NCBI GenBank assembly: GCA_934726455.1
Contig: CAKVDS010000004.1
Span: 24,169-88,168 of the forward strand
From: an uncultured Bacteroidales bacterium
GTDB lineage: Bacteria; Bacteroidota; Bacteroidia; Bacteroidales; UBA932
Length of the DNA stretch: 64,000 nucleotides
Direction of reading: 5' to 3'
The position numbers and the translations under genes are program-made. The notes beneath the pieces were generated by a model. That model did not search any database and was not told the origin of the DNA. It worked only from the letters and a program-made list of their open reading frames with translations. This document shows, piece by piece, positions 29,049 through 38,244 of this stretch (positions are counted from its first letter, which is position 1; the number at the start of each line of letters is the position of its first letter).

Positions 29049-29080
29049 TTTGCAGATATAGCTGAATGTCATTACTTTTG
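29049..29080 (+). promoter_or_regulatory. Promoter of the second AAA/DUF4143 ATPase
   Basis: -33 TTTG (29049-29052), a 20-nt spacer and -7 TACTTTTG (29073-29080). Both match the Bacteroidetes consensus. The ATG lies 27 nt downstream. Confidence 0.7.
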
Positions 29081-29107
29081 CACATATGATTAAAACACGG
29101 CTACAGT

Positions 29108-30400
29108 ATGAGTTATTTACATAGGATTGCGGACATTCAACTGGCGGAGCGTCTTGAGGCATTTGGGGCTGTTCTGATAGAGGGGCCCAAGTGGTGCGGA
29201 AAGACAACAACTGCGGAGCAAATGAGCAAAAGTGTCATCAAAATGCAGGATACGGAGATGCAGGAAGAATATGCAGCTACCGCCGCCTCAAAACCATCCT
29301 TATTGTTGGTGGGTGAAACACCTCGCCTTATAGACGAATGGCAGGATGCTCCTGTTCTTTGGGATGCTGTGCGAACCATGGTAGACAAGCGGCAAGCGCC
29401 AGGACAGTTTATTCTTACAGGGTCTACTGTCATTGACAGAAGTAAAATTCATCATTCTGGTACGGGTAGAATATCACGAATGAAGATGTTGCCAATGAGT
29501 TTATGGGAATCGGGCGAATCTAACGGAAAGATTTCAATAAAGGATCTGTTCGACAATCAAGACCTGGACATAGACGGCATTACTTCAGATATGAAAATTG
29601 AAGATCTGATTTATGCCGCTTGTCGCGGCGGATGGCCAGCATTTCTCAATTTGAGGAGTGACAAGGCGAAGTTGCTGATCGCACGCAACTATGTAGACGC
29701 CATCTGTAGAGACGATATCTCAAGGGTAGATGGCGTACAAAGGGATGAACGGACCACTCGTGCCATATTACGTTCTTATGCCCGCAACATCTCAACATTG
29801 GCAAAGAATACTGCTCTATTAGCTGATGTAACTGCCTCTGGAGAAGTTTCACTTTCGATGAGTGCGTTTGAGGATTATATAACCTCCCTCAACAAATTGT
29901 TTGTTATTGATAACATTGATGCGTGGTGTCCTTCCGTCCGGAGCAAGACGGCAATTCGAAGTGGTATAAAACGGGCTTTTGCAGACCCGTCCATTGCAAT
30001 TGCAGCCTTAGGACTTTCCCCAGAAGCATTGATGACTCAGTTCAAGACCTTTGGCTTTATCTTTGAACAGATGTGCGCGAGAGATCTACGGGCTTATACT
30101 CCAGGCTTTGGCAATCATTTGTCATACTATCGCGATCGCTATGGGCTGGAAGCAGACCTCGTACTTCATCTTGATGATGAACGCTATGCATTAATAGAAT
30201 GTAAACTTGGCAGTCGTGAAATAGAAGAAGGAGCCAAGCATCTTTTGAAAATAAAAAGACTTGTTCAAGAGCATAACAAAACAGAAAAGCAGGTGCCGTT
30301 GCGCGAACCCGACTTGATGATTGTTATGACTGGTGGCAGCATGGCTTACACACGCCCAGACGGAGTCAAAGTAATACCACTAGCATGCTTGAAAGATTAG
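29108..30400 (+). CDS. AAA-family ATP-binding protein with DUF4143 domain (copy 2)
   Basis: 430 aa, the same length as copy 1. Walker A is GPKWCGKTT (about 26-34), the Walker B-like segment is PRLIDEWQDAP, sensor 1 is QFILTGSTV. The C-terminal nuclease-like pattern is LEADLVLHLDDERYALIECKLGS. It ends PDGVKVIPLACLKD, matching KDGVLVVPVGCLKP of copy 1. The gene is less GC-rich than the housekeeping genes. It has its own promoter, and its stop codon abuts the stub of a helicase gene on the other strand, so it probably arrived by insertion there. Confidence 0.82.
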   Translation: MSYLHRIADIQLAERLEAFGAVLIEGPKWCGKTTTAEQMSKSVIKMQDTEMQEEYAATAASKPSLLLVGETPRLIDEWQDAPVLWDAVRTMVDKRQAPGQFILTGSTVIDRSKIHHSGTGRISRMKMLPMSLWESGESNGKISIKDLFDNQDLDIDGITSDMKIEDLIYAACRGGWPAFLNLRSDKAKLLIARNYVDAICRDDISRVDGVQRDERTTRAILRSYARNISTLAKNTALLADVTASGEVSLSMSAFEDYITSLNKLFVIDNIDAWCPSVRSKTAIRSGIKRAFADPSIAIAALGLSPEALMTQFKTFGFIFEQMCARDLRAYTPGFGNHLSYYRDRYGLEADLVLHLDDERYALIECKLGSREIEEGAKHLLKIKRLVQEHNKTEKQVPLREPDLMIVMTGGSMAYTRPDGVKVIPLACLKD

Positions 30401-30660
30401 GAATTCGAAGTCTGTACCATAAAGGTCGCGTTCTCTATTAAGTTTAGGTATGAAGAACTCCCTTTTCTCCTTGGTGTGACCTTCGCTTACAAATGTCGGA
30501 GAAGTAAAGATGAACCTCAGTTGTTCCACCTTTTCCAGCTCTTCTTTGAGAGCTTCAAAGGCGTAGATAGAAAAAGATGCGGCCGCAATACTTATGCGAC
30601 CTCCATCGGATATCCGAACTTGTCGAGGATAATTTGCTTGAGCAGAACTTTATTTATCAT
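30401..30660 (-). pseudogene. 5' remnant of a PLD-type helicase-related gene
   Basis: On the minus strand a start at 30660 reads MINKVLLKQIILDKFGYP and stops at once. In another frame, from about 30640 to the end of the neighbouring ATPase gene, the DNA encodes RISIAAASFSIYAFEALKE, RFIFTSPTFVSEGHTKEKRE and PKLNRERDLYGTDFEF. That string is characteristic of the N-terminal phospholipase D-like domain of large helicases found with DNA methylase genes in Bacteroidetes. The helicase itself is absent. The stub has a frameshift and is cut exactly where copy 2 of the ATPase ends. Confidence 0.7.
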
Positions 30661-30774
30661 ACATCATTAAAATACCATTTTATATTTTATTGCAAAGATG
30701 TAAAATCACATTTTAATAAGCAAACTTTTCATACTATTCGACATTCCTCCCGAAACCTGCATTGAAGTAAAAAA

Positions 30775-30807
30775 CACAAAAAAGCCGGCTGAAAACCAGC
30801 CGGCCTT
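30775..30807 (-). terminator. Rho-independent terminator of gap
   Basis: On the minus strand, about 20 nt after the gap stop, AGCCGGC-type arms (30784-30790 with 30798-30804) form a strong stem, followed by TTTTTTGTG. A clear terminator. Confidence 0.85.
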
Positions 30808-30826
30808 ACTTGCGATGAAGCGGAAA

Positions 30827-31843
<1,017 letters not shown>

Positions 31844-31885
31844 TTATAAAATCTTTTACTATACTTCTAACCGTAAAAGGCGCTG

Positions 31886-31917
31886 CAAATTTATCAATTT
31901 TTCTATTGAAAATCAAT
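31886..31917 (-). promoter_or_regulatory. Promoter of gap
   Basis: Minus strand: ATTG at 31917-31914, a 20-nt spacer, and -7 TAAATTTG at 31893-31886. The leader before the gap ATG is about 60 nt. It nearly touches the -7 box of surE on the other strand. Confidence 0.6.
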
Positions 31918-31925
31918 TATCTTTG
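31918..31925 (+). promoter_or_regulatory. Promoter -7 box of the surE-lpxB unit
   Basis: TATCTTTG, 14 nt before the surE ATG. A -33 element is not obvious. It lies back to back with the gap promoter. Confidence 0.5.
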
Positions 31926-31939
31926 TACAAAAATTCACA

Positions 31940-32767
31940 ATGAAGATAATAATCACCAACGATGACGGCTACAAATCCAAGGGACTTCAGGTCCTGACCG
32001 GCATCATGCGCCGTTTCGGAGACCTTACGGTAGTGGCTCCCAAAGCCCCCCAGAGCGGGATGTCGATGGCAGTATCGATGGGGCACAGGCCGATCGCCGT
32101 CAAGAAACTCTCTGAAGAGCCGGGGCTTGAGCGATGGTATCTGGACGGGACGCCTGCCAGCTGCGTCAAGTTCGCCCTTGACAACATACTCTGGCCGCAG
32201 AACGCCGACCTTGTGGTGAGCGGAATAAACCACGGAAGCAACGCAGCCACGGCGGCCATTTATTCCGGCACGATAGGCGCCGCCATGGAAGGTGCCGTCA
32301 ACGGAGTGATGTCCATAGGGGTAAGCCTCGACAGCTACGACCCGGAAGCTGACTTCTCCGCAATAGAAAAGATGCTGCCGGACATAATCGGACAACTTCT
32401 CGACAGAAAGGAGCACCGCTTCGGCCAACTCTACAACATCAACTTCCCCGCCCTCCCCGCAGACAAGATCAAGGGGGTCCGCTTCTGCCACATGGGCAAG
32501 GGGCACTGGGAGAAAGAATATCGGCCTTATGCCGAATTCCTCGCAGAAAGAGGGATGGAGCCGGACGAAGCCGCCAAGAGCTACCTGGCCCGCCTCGAAG
32601 AAGGCGAGAGCGTCTATGTGATGGCCGGAGACTTCACCGACAACGGGGACAATGTCTACCCTGCCGACCACCAGCTGCTTGAGCAAGGCTACATCACCAT
32701 CACGCCCCACAACATCGACAACACCGACGAGCAGGAACTCCGCAGACTATGCGATACTACCTTATAG
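31940..32767 (+). CDS. surE: 5'/3'-nucleotidase SurE
   Basis: Removes phosphate from nucleoside monophosphates; linked to stationary-phase survival in other bacteria. 275 aa, typical. The metal site is TNDDGYKSKGL (Asp8-Asp9), followed by VVAPKAPQSGMSM and VSGINHGSNAA, both conserved. The C-terminus overlaps lpxB by 19 nt, indicating a two-gene operon. Confidence 0.95.
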   Translation: MKIIITNDDGYKSKGLQVLTGIMRRFGDLTVVAPKAPQSGMSMAVSMGHRPIAVKKLSEEPGLERWYLDGTPASCVKFALDNILWPQNADLVVSGINHGSNAATAAIYSGTIGAAMEGAVNGVMSIGVSLDSYDPEADFSAIEKMLPDIIGQLLDRKEHRFGQLYNINFPALPADKIKGVRFCHMGKGHWEKEYRPYAEFLAERGMEPDEAAKSYLARLEEGESVYVMAGDFTDNGDNVYPADHQLLEQGYITITPHNIDNTDEQELRRLCDTTL

Positions 32768-33894
32768 CCGGAGAGGCTTCCGGCGACCTGCACGGGAGCA
32801 ATCTCATCAGAGGCCTCGCTGCCGAAGACCCGCAGGCGGCTTTCAGATTCCGCGGAGGAGACCTCATGCTTGAGGCCGCCCGGGAAAGCGGCGCCGGATG
32901 CGAACTTGTGAGGCACTACCGCGACGGGGCCGTGATGGGGCTCGCCGAAGTCCTCTCCAAAGGGTTCAAGCTTCTGGGAGACCTCAAGCGGTGCGAAGAA
33001 GACATCCTCGCATGGAGGCCTGATGTCGTGGTCCTCATAGACTACCCCGGCTTCAACATGAAAGTGGCGGAGTTCTGCCACCGGAAAGGGCTCAAGGTAT
33101 TCTACTACATAGCCCCAAAGACATGGGCCTCGCGTGAAGGACGCAACAAACAGCTCAAAGACTACGTCGATAAACTCTTCATCGTCTTCCCGTTTGAAAT
33201 CCCATATTTCACATCAAAGGGAATCCCGTTCATATATGAAGGCAACCCGCTCGTGGACGCCGTGGACACACACCAGTACACACGCCCCGAAACCGGCAAG
33301 TACATAGCCATGCTCGCCGGCTCCAGAAAGGCCGAGATTTCCAGGATGATGCCGGTCCTGATGCAGGTGGCGGACAGGCTTTCAAGCCTCGACAAGTACC
33401 GGGACTGGAAATTCATCGTGGCCGGAGCCCCGTCCAGAAGCGAGAGCGACTACAGGCCATACATTGGCGAAAGGAAAAACGTGAAACTCGTATTCAGCCG
33501 CACCTACGACGTTCTGAAATACGCGGAAGCCGCCGTCATAAATTCAGGCACGGCATCCCTCGAGGCGGCCCTGATCGGCACGCCCCAGTTGGTCGGCTGG
33601 AACACATCAGCGCTCACATGGTTCGCCGCCAGGCACATCCTGCATGTCCAGGACCACATCAAGTACATATCACTCGGAAACCTGTGCCTCGACAGGCCGG
33701 TGTTCAAAGAGTTCATCCAGGACGATTTCAATCCGGACAATGTCTGCACGGAACTCAGGAGAATCCTTGAAGACGGGCAGTACAAGGAAAGCATGGAAAA
33801 TGGCTACCGGGAAATCCGCGAATCCCTCGGCGGCAGCGGCGCCTCACGGAAAGTGGCGGCCGCAATGATAAAAGAACTGAAAAGGCAGCCCTGA
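32749..33894 (+). CDS. lpxB: Lipid-A-disaccharide synthase
   Basis: Joins UDP-diacylglucosamine and lipid X to form the disaccharide of lipid A at the inner membrane. 381 aa, like E. coli LpxB (382). Motifs: YLIAGEASGDLHGSNLI at 4-20, FRGGDLM, VVVLIDYPGFNMKVAEF, YYIAPKTWASREGR and the glycosyltransferase GT19 segment AAVINSGTASLEAALIGTPQLV near 265. Translation is probably coupled to surE by the 19-nt overlap. Confidence 0.95.
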   Translation: MRYYLIAGEASGDLHGSNLIRGLAAEDPQAAFRFRGGDLMLEAARESGAGCELVRHYRDGAVMGLAEVLSKGFKLLGDLKRCEEDILAWRPDVVVLIDYPGFNMKVAEFCHRKGLKVFYYIAPKTWASREGRNKQLKDYVDKLFIVFPFEIPYFTSKGIPFIYEGNPLVDAVDTHQYTRPETGKYIAMLAGSRKAEISRMMPVLMQVADRLSSLDKYRDWKFIVAGAPSRSESDYRPYIGERKNVKLVFSRTYDVLKYAEAAVINSGTASLEAALIGTPQLVGWNTSALTWFAARHILHVQDHIKYISLGNLCLDRPVFKEFIQDDFNPDNVCTELRRILEDGQYKESMENGYREIRESLGGSGASRKVAAAMIKELKRQP

Positions 33895-33917
33895 AACCAG
33901 AGGAGTTGCCTTTAGCC

Positions 33918-33962
33918 TCAATACTGCCTCTCGCCGAAGATAGCCATGCCGATACGGACCAT
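33918..33962 (-). pseudogene. Extra copy of the yggS 3' end (left repeat of the 4.3-kb insert)
   Basis: These 45 bp match the last 45 bp of yggS (38245-38289) except at three positions. Read on the minus strand they encode [14 protein letters not shown] and a stop, against [14 protein letters not shown] in the intact gene; two of the three changes are silent. So this is a piece of a different, once functional yggS allele. Together the two copies flank the TPR regulator and receptor like attachment sites. Confidence 0.8.
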
Positions 33963-33985
33963 GACTAGGCTCGTCAGTTTAAATG

Positions 33986-35641
33986 TCATTCCTCCTTTAG
34001 TAACTTGCGAATATATGTTCCCAAATTGACATCATGCTCTCCCAGCCCCAGTTTCTTTCTGATCTCGCTGCTGTTGTTGAAGTGGCTCTTCAGTTGGATA
34101 TATTCCCCGATCTCTTTTCCTTTCAGTCCCAATGCATACAGGCAGCAATAGTTTATTTCCCATTCGTTCAAACCACGGTCTTCAAGGTGCTTGATGAATT
34201 TGGGATGACTGCCCGCGAATGCCAACCGGGTGGAAGACATGAAAACCTCCTTATTCGCGACAAGCTTCTCCATCTCTTGATTCACCTTTCTATCCATGTC
34301 TCTGTTGTCGGTTATATACGCCAAGAAGAAGCGGTTAAGCAATGCCAGCCTTTCCGACAACGCGTTTTTCGCAGCTCCTCCAAGTTCGTTATTACGTTCA
34401 AGAAGCTCAGTCAGACTATCCCTTTCCTGTTCTATCTGATTATATAACAGCCTGTATTTTTCCTTCTCTTGTTTCGCCAACTCGGATTCGACAGTTTTCA
34501 CTTTCAATCTGTACCGGACTATGACGAGCAATGAAAGGAATATAATGAGGACTACCATGGCGGCCAGCACCCGGCGGTCGCTCCGCTCTTTGTCCTGGAT
34601 GTTCTTTACTTCCAAAGAATGCCTTTCCTCAATAAACTCAATGTCAGCCTTTGACTTCTCGTAGTCCAAGGAATCCGTCATCTTGACGTACTTGAGATAT
34701 CCATCCAAAGCTTTTTTATATTCCCCTCTATGCTTGTGAATATCCGCAAGCAGCGCATAATATCGAACCCGTTGCTGGACGTTGGGAATTTTATTCACGC
34801 GTTTGACGGCATCCAGAGCCAAATCCGCGTCTCCGATATTCAGATAAGCATAAGAAACTGAAAGCCAATCAATATAACTTGAATCCACAGTGTCAATATA
34901 AATGCCGAGGATTCGCCTGACCTCATCGACCCGGTCCGGCCTGAGACTCGTCAGGAATATGATATAGTTTGAATAGAAATAGCCTTTTATCCACATGCTG
35001 CATTTCTCAAGGCCATTCTGTCCTATTGAAATGTAATGTTCCGCCTGTTCGGCATCACCGATTATCGTATAGACATTGATTATGCTGGCTATGCAATTAA
35101 TGTAGCTGCTGGTCTTGCCGCATTCCCGGAAATAATCGCCCGCCTCATTGTAGGTCGAGATACATTTATCCCACTCAAACACCTTGTTGTATATTCCTCC
35201 TTGGGTGAACAGTATCCTTGCCTTTGTCAGCTTGTCGTCGGATTCTTTCCCTTCTGACAACGCTGATACAAAACACTCCATGGCCAAAGCATCATTCCCT
35301 TGATTCTGGTAGATGCGTCCTTGGTAATAATATGTACGCAACTTGTCGGTAGCCGATCCGCCTTTGTGCTCGTAATAATCAATGGCCGGTTGCAGAACCT
35401 CGAAATCAGTCTTGTCAATAACATTCTTATCCAACGCCATAGAGTAGAGCAAAGCGTGTTTGGCTTTCTCCTCTTTGCCGGACAACCCGTATATATTCAT
35501 TTGTTCCAGCACAGCCAGAGCGCTGTCTGGCCTTTCCTCGATGTATGATTCCACCTGAGAAAGAGTCTCCCAGCAGTGCGAATGACTATTACAAGAGAGC
35601 AAACAAACCGCCAAGATGGCGACAGATAGGTAATGTTTCAT
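33986..35641 (-). CDS. Membrane-anchored TPR protein with C-terminal LuxR-like helix-turn-helix
   Basis: 551 aa from the ATG at 35641; the signal sequence has a lipobox-like LLSC. About residues 20-345 form TPR-like helical repeats, predicted to face the periplasm (TYYYQGRIYQNQGNDALAMECF, RYYALLADIHKHRGEYKKALDGY). A transmembrane helix (VLAAMVVLIIFLSLLVIVRY) sits near 363-382, then a coiled coil. The C-terminal domain (GLNEWEINYCCLYALGLKGKEIGEYI...) resembles the DNA-binding end of LuxR-type regulators. The layout suggests a one-component sensor that binds DNA from the membrane. It is divergent from a TonB-type receptor, which it probably controls. The ligand is unknown. Confidence 0.75.
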   Translation of the reverse strand: MKHYLSVAILAVCLLSCNSHSHCWETLSQVESYIEERPDSALAVLEQMNIYGLSGKEEKAKHALLYSMALDKNVIDKTDFEVLQPAIDYYEHKGGSATDKLRTYYYQGRIYQNQGNDALAMECFVSALSEGKESDDKLTKARILFTQGGIYNKVFEWDKCISTYNEAGDYFRECGKTSSYINCIASIINVYTIIGDAEQAEHYISIGQNGLEKCSMWIKGYFYSNYIIFLTSLRPDRVDEVRRILGIYIDTVDSSYIDWLSVSYAYLNIGDADLALDAVKRVNKIPNVQQRVRYYALLADIHKHRGEYKKALDGYLKYVKMTDSLDYEKSKADIEFIEERHSLEVKNIQDKERSDRRVLAAMVVLIIFLSLLVIVRYRLKVKTVESELAKQEKEKYRLLYNQIEQERDSLTELLERNNELGGAAKNALSERLALLNRFFLAYITDNRDMDRKVNQEMEKLVANKEVFMSSTRLAFAGSHPKFIKHLEDRGLNEWEINYCCLYALGLKGKEIGEYIQLKSHFNNSSEIRKKLGLGEHDVNLGTYIRKLLKEE

Positions 35642-35818
35642 ATACTTCCAGACAGTTTCTTTAGATCGCATGTAAATGTACTTGTATTTTATTGTTCCTC
35701 CAAATCTTTATATTCGTTATGATTCAGGTAGTGTGGATATTCAATGGATAGATTAAAGAAATATTCACAGATCTTAAACCTTGTTTATACATCTCTTTGT
35801 AATTACTTGAATATCACG

Positions 35819-35837
35819 GTTATATATTGAGTTATAT
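35819..35837. promoter_or_regulatory. Candidate regulator-binding direct repeats
   Basis: GTTATAT occurs twice with a 12-bp period (35819-35825, 35831-35837), about 36-54 bp upstream of the -7 box of the receptor gene, in the 260-bp AT-rich region between the divergent regulator and receptor. This is a plausible activator site; it is inferred only. Confidence 0.35.
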
Positions 35838-35872
35838 TAAACAAAACATTTCCTGCTGAAATAGATCAGTTG

Positions 35873-35880
35873 TAATTTTG
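35873..35880 (+). promoter_or_regulatory. Promoter -7 box of the receptor gene
   Basis: TAATTTTG, 21 nt before the ATG at 35902. No -33 TTTG is seen, consistent with a promoter that needs an activator. Confidence 0.5.
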
Positions 35881-35901
35881 CTCAAAACTGAATATGATGA
35901 C

Positions 35902-38178
35902 ATGAGAAGAGCCCTGTACATTTTTGTCTTATCAAGCATGTTTTTCTGCTTTAACCAAAATGCGTACTCACAGGAAAGCATAAGAGGTAAGGTCGTAGAC
36001 ACGGAGGTGAATCCGATTGTCGGTGTGAACTGCGTTCTTTATAGCTTGCCCGATTCCACACAAGTTGCAGGGACGACAACAGATCTTGACGGTTTCTTTG
36101 AGATGAAGGTCAAGGAGAACAAGGAGTACCTGCTTCAAATCTCATTTGTGGGTTATGAGACGTTAAACCGCGTTTGCCTTCCCGGGAATCTTGGAGAGAT
36201 GGTTCTGAATGAAGACACTTTGTTGCTTGATGAAGTGGTTGTCACTCCCCAGATTCTGAGCACCTTCGGGAACAAGGACCAATTGATGCTGAGCGGAAGT
36301 GCAAAGAAAGTCGGGAATAATGCGTTGGATGCCATCGGAAGCCTGCCTCAGTTCAAAACCAATGCCCCAAGCGGAGATCTTGTCACGGTGGACAACAAGA
36401 GCTTACTTGTGTTGATCGATGGGATGCGAAGGTCTGCACGTGACCTGATGCTGTTGAAAGCCGATGACATCAAGAACATTGTTTTTTACAGCGACCCTCC
36501 TGCGAGATACGCGCACGAGAACATCGGAGCCGTCGTAGACGTGACGACCAAGAAGAGAACCGACAGACTCTACAGCCTGTACCTTGACACTAAAAACAGC
36601 GTCACAACCGGCTATGGCACAGATATGCTGTCAATGGCTTACATGGATTCCTTGAATATGTTCACGGTGGCATACTTCATCGACTACCGCGCTCTGAACA
36701 AGAACCGGATGAACAACACTTATTCCTATTCCGACAGGAAGAATGAATATAAAGGCGTTTCCGGTGATTACAAAGGCCGGTATCATATCGGCCAAGTGGC
36801 GTATCAACGCTATCAGGGCAGGAATCTTTTCAATGCCAATGTGGAGTATCGCAAGTCTCCCGGCAGGCAGGAATATTCACAGAAACTGATCGGCTCGGGC
36901 GGGTCCTCTTTGGCCAATGCGCGTAGGCTTGAGAGTGAATATTCATCTGTTTCCGCTGATCTTTATTATGCGCGTCAATTCAATGGAAGTAGGAGCGTCT
37001 CATTCAATGTGCTGAATACCTATTACACTTCTGAATCTGATAATATGCTGTCAAGCGATGTCGGAGGGTACGCGTTCAACAATCATATTGATAATGAATC
37101 ATATTCATTGATCGCGGAGGCACTGTTCAGCGACAAGGTTTGGAAAGGGGATTTCAACCTTGGAGCATATTACCAGTATAAAAACCTCGGGCAGACATAT
37201 AATTACATTGAAAAATCCACTGTCGGGACTCACAAGGAATATGTTTACGCTGATTACAGCAATTCAGTGGGAATATTCTCATACAATTTCGGTCTTGGAC
37301 TGGAAAACAATCATTATCAGACAGCAGCGGATGAGACTTACAACTATCTGGTGTTCCGTCCGTCGCTGGCCTTGAACCTGCAATGCAGCAAGCATTCCGC
37401 GATGAGGCTGACAGCTTCGGTCAACTCGTCCGTGCCGAACATCGGTGATCTGACAAACAGTGTCGTGACCATCGACGAGCGTTTCTACGCACAAGGTAAC
37501 ACGGGTTTGAAACCGTATTATTACTATTACGCGAATCTGAGCTATAAGTATGCATCAGAGGATGGGACAATCTATCTCGCTCCGTCTGTGTCATATTCAT
37601 ACTACCCGGATAAGAATATGCCGACGTTGTTTGCAGAAGGTGGAAATATCATAAGACGAATGGCAAGCGTCAATGATGTGCACAGTTTACAGGCATCAAT
37701 ATCATTGAGTTATAAGCCGATGAAATGGCTCGCTTTCCAGCCTTTCTACAATTATGAACACCTGAAATACAGTACTCAAAATCGGCTGGTGAACCATAAT
37801 CTTCATAACGTGGGCATAAGTGTCCAATTGTTGCCGGAGAATTGGCAGATTATATGGAACGCGAACCTTCCCATGATATTGGTCAACGGTGATATTTACA
37901 CCAGAACCGGATTCAACACAACGGCATCTGTATTATACAAATTCAAATCAATGTCCGTGGGATTGGAATATGTACATAATCCCAATCCGACAAAGTCCTA
38001 CGCTGACATAAATGGATTCAGATATTCAGAAGAGACCAAGTGGGGTAATCTCAAGAATCTCATTTCAGTGAAGTTCACTTATTACCTTTACAAAGGCAAG
38101 TCCCGTGGCCATGCCGGAAAACGCATCAGAAATGCCGACAATGATTCCGGACTTACTGATTCCAACACAGCCAAATAA
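35902..38178 (+). CDS. TonB-dependent-receptor-like outer-membrane protein
   Basis: 758 aa from the ATG at 35902; the longer frame begins with TTG inside the promoter. The signal peptide ends near NAYSQ. Residues about 20-100 form a carboxypeptidase-regulatory-like domain (IRGKVVDTEVNPIVGVNCVLY..., ISFVGYETL). A plug-like region follows (LDEVVVTPQ, DAIGSLPQFKTNAPSGDLVTVDNKSLLVLIDGMRR). The rest is a Tyr-rich beta-barrel. It is shorter than SusC proteins and has no SusD partner. It belongs to the outer-membrane beta-barrel proteins that many Bacteroidetes carry with a TPR regulator. It may import or bind a peptide or similar signal; this is inference. Confidence 0.75.
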   Translation: MRRALYIFVLSSMFFCFNQNAYSQESIRGKVVDTEVNPIVGVNCVLYSLPDSTQVAGTTTDLDGFFEMKVKENKEYLLQISFVGYETLNRVCLPGNLGEMVLNEDTLLLDEVVVTPQILSTFGNKDQLMLSGSAKKVGNNALDAIGSLPQFKTNAPSGDLVTVDNKSLLVLIDGMRRSARDLMLLKADDIKNIVFYSDPPARYAHENIGAVVDVTTKKRTDRLYSLYLDTKNSVTTGYGTDMLSMAYMDSLNMFTVAYFIDYRALNKNRMNNTYSYSDRKNEYKGVSGDYKGRYHIGQVAYQRYQGRNLFNANVEYRKSPGRQEYSQKLIGSGGSSLANARRLESEYSSVSADLYYARQFNGSRSVSFNVLNTYYTSESDNMLSSDVGGYAFNNHIDNESYSLIAEALFSDKVWKGDFNLGAYYQYKNLGQTYNYIEKSTVGTHKEYVYADYSNSVGIFSYNFGLGLENNHYQTAADETYNYLVFRPSLALNLQCSKHSAMRLTASVNSSVPNIGDLTNSVVTIDERFYAQGNTGLKPYYYYYANLSYKYASEDGTIYLAPSVSYSYYPDKNMPTLFAEGGNIIRRMASVNDVHSLQASISLSYKPMKWLAFQPFYNYEHLKYSTQNRLVNHNLHNVGISVQLLPENWQIIWNANLPMILVNGDIYTRTGFNTTASVLYKFKSMSVGLEYVHNPNPTKSYADINGFRYSEETKWGNLKNLISVKFTYYLYKGKSRGHAGKRIRNADNDSGLTDSNTAK

Positions 38179-38202
38179 CATCAGCCGTGAGATTTCATTT
38201 TA

Positions 38203-38239
38203 TTAGTAAGCGGCAAAAAAATAAGTTGCCGCTTACTAA
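38203..38239. terminator. Long hairpin between the receptor gene and yggS
   Basis: TTAGTAAGCGGCAA (38203-38216) and TTGCCGCTTACTAA (38226-38239) form a perfect 14-bp stem with a 9-nt loop. It sits between two convergent genes. Neither strand has a strong T-run after the stem, so it may act as an RNA-stabilising hairpin or weak terminator. Confidence 0.5.
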
Positions 38240-38244
38240 AGAAT

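Noticed and set aside
20463..30826. Island as an integrative element with integrase and att sites
   Set aside because: No integrase, relaxase or transposase gene is present, and I found no flanking direct repeats at the two edges.
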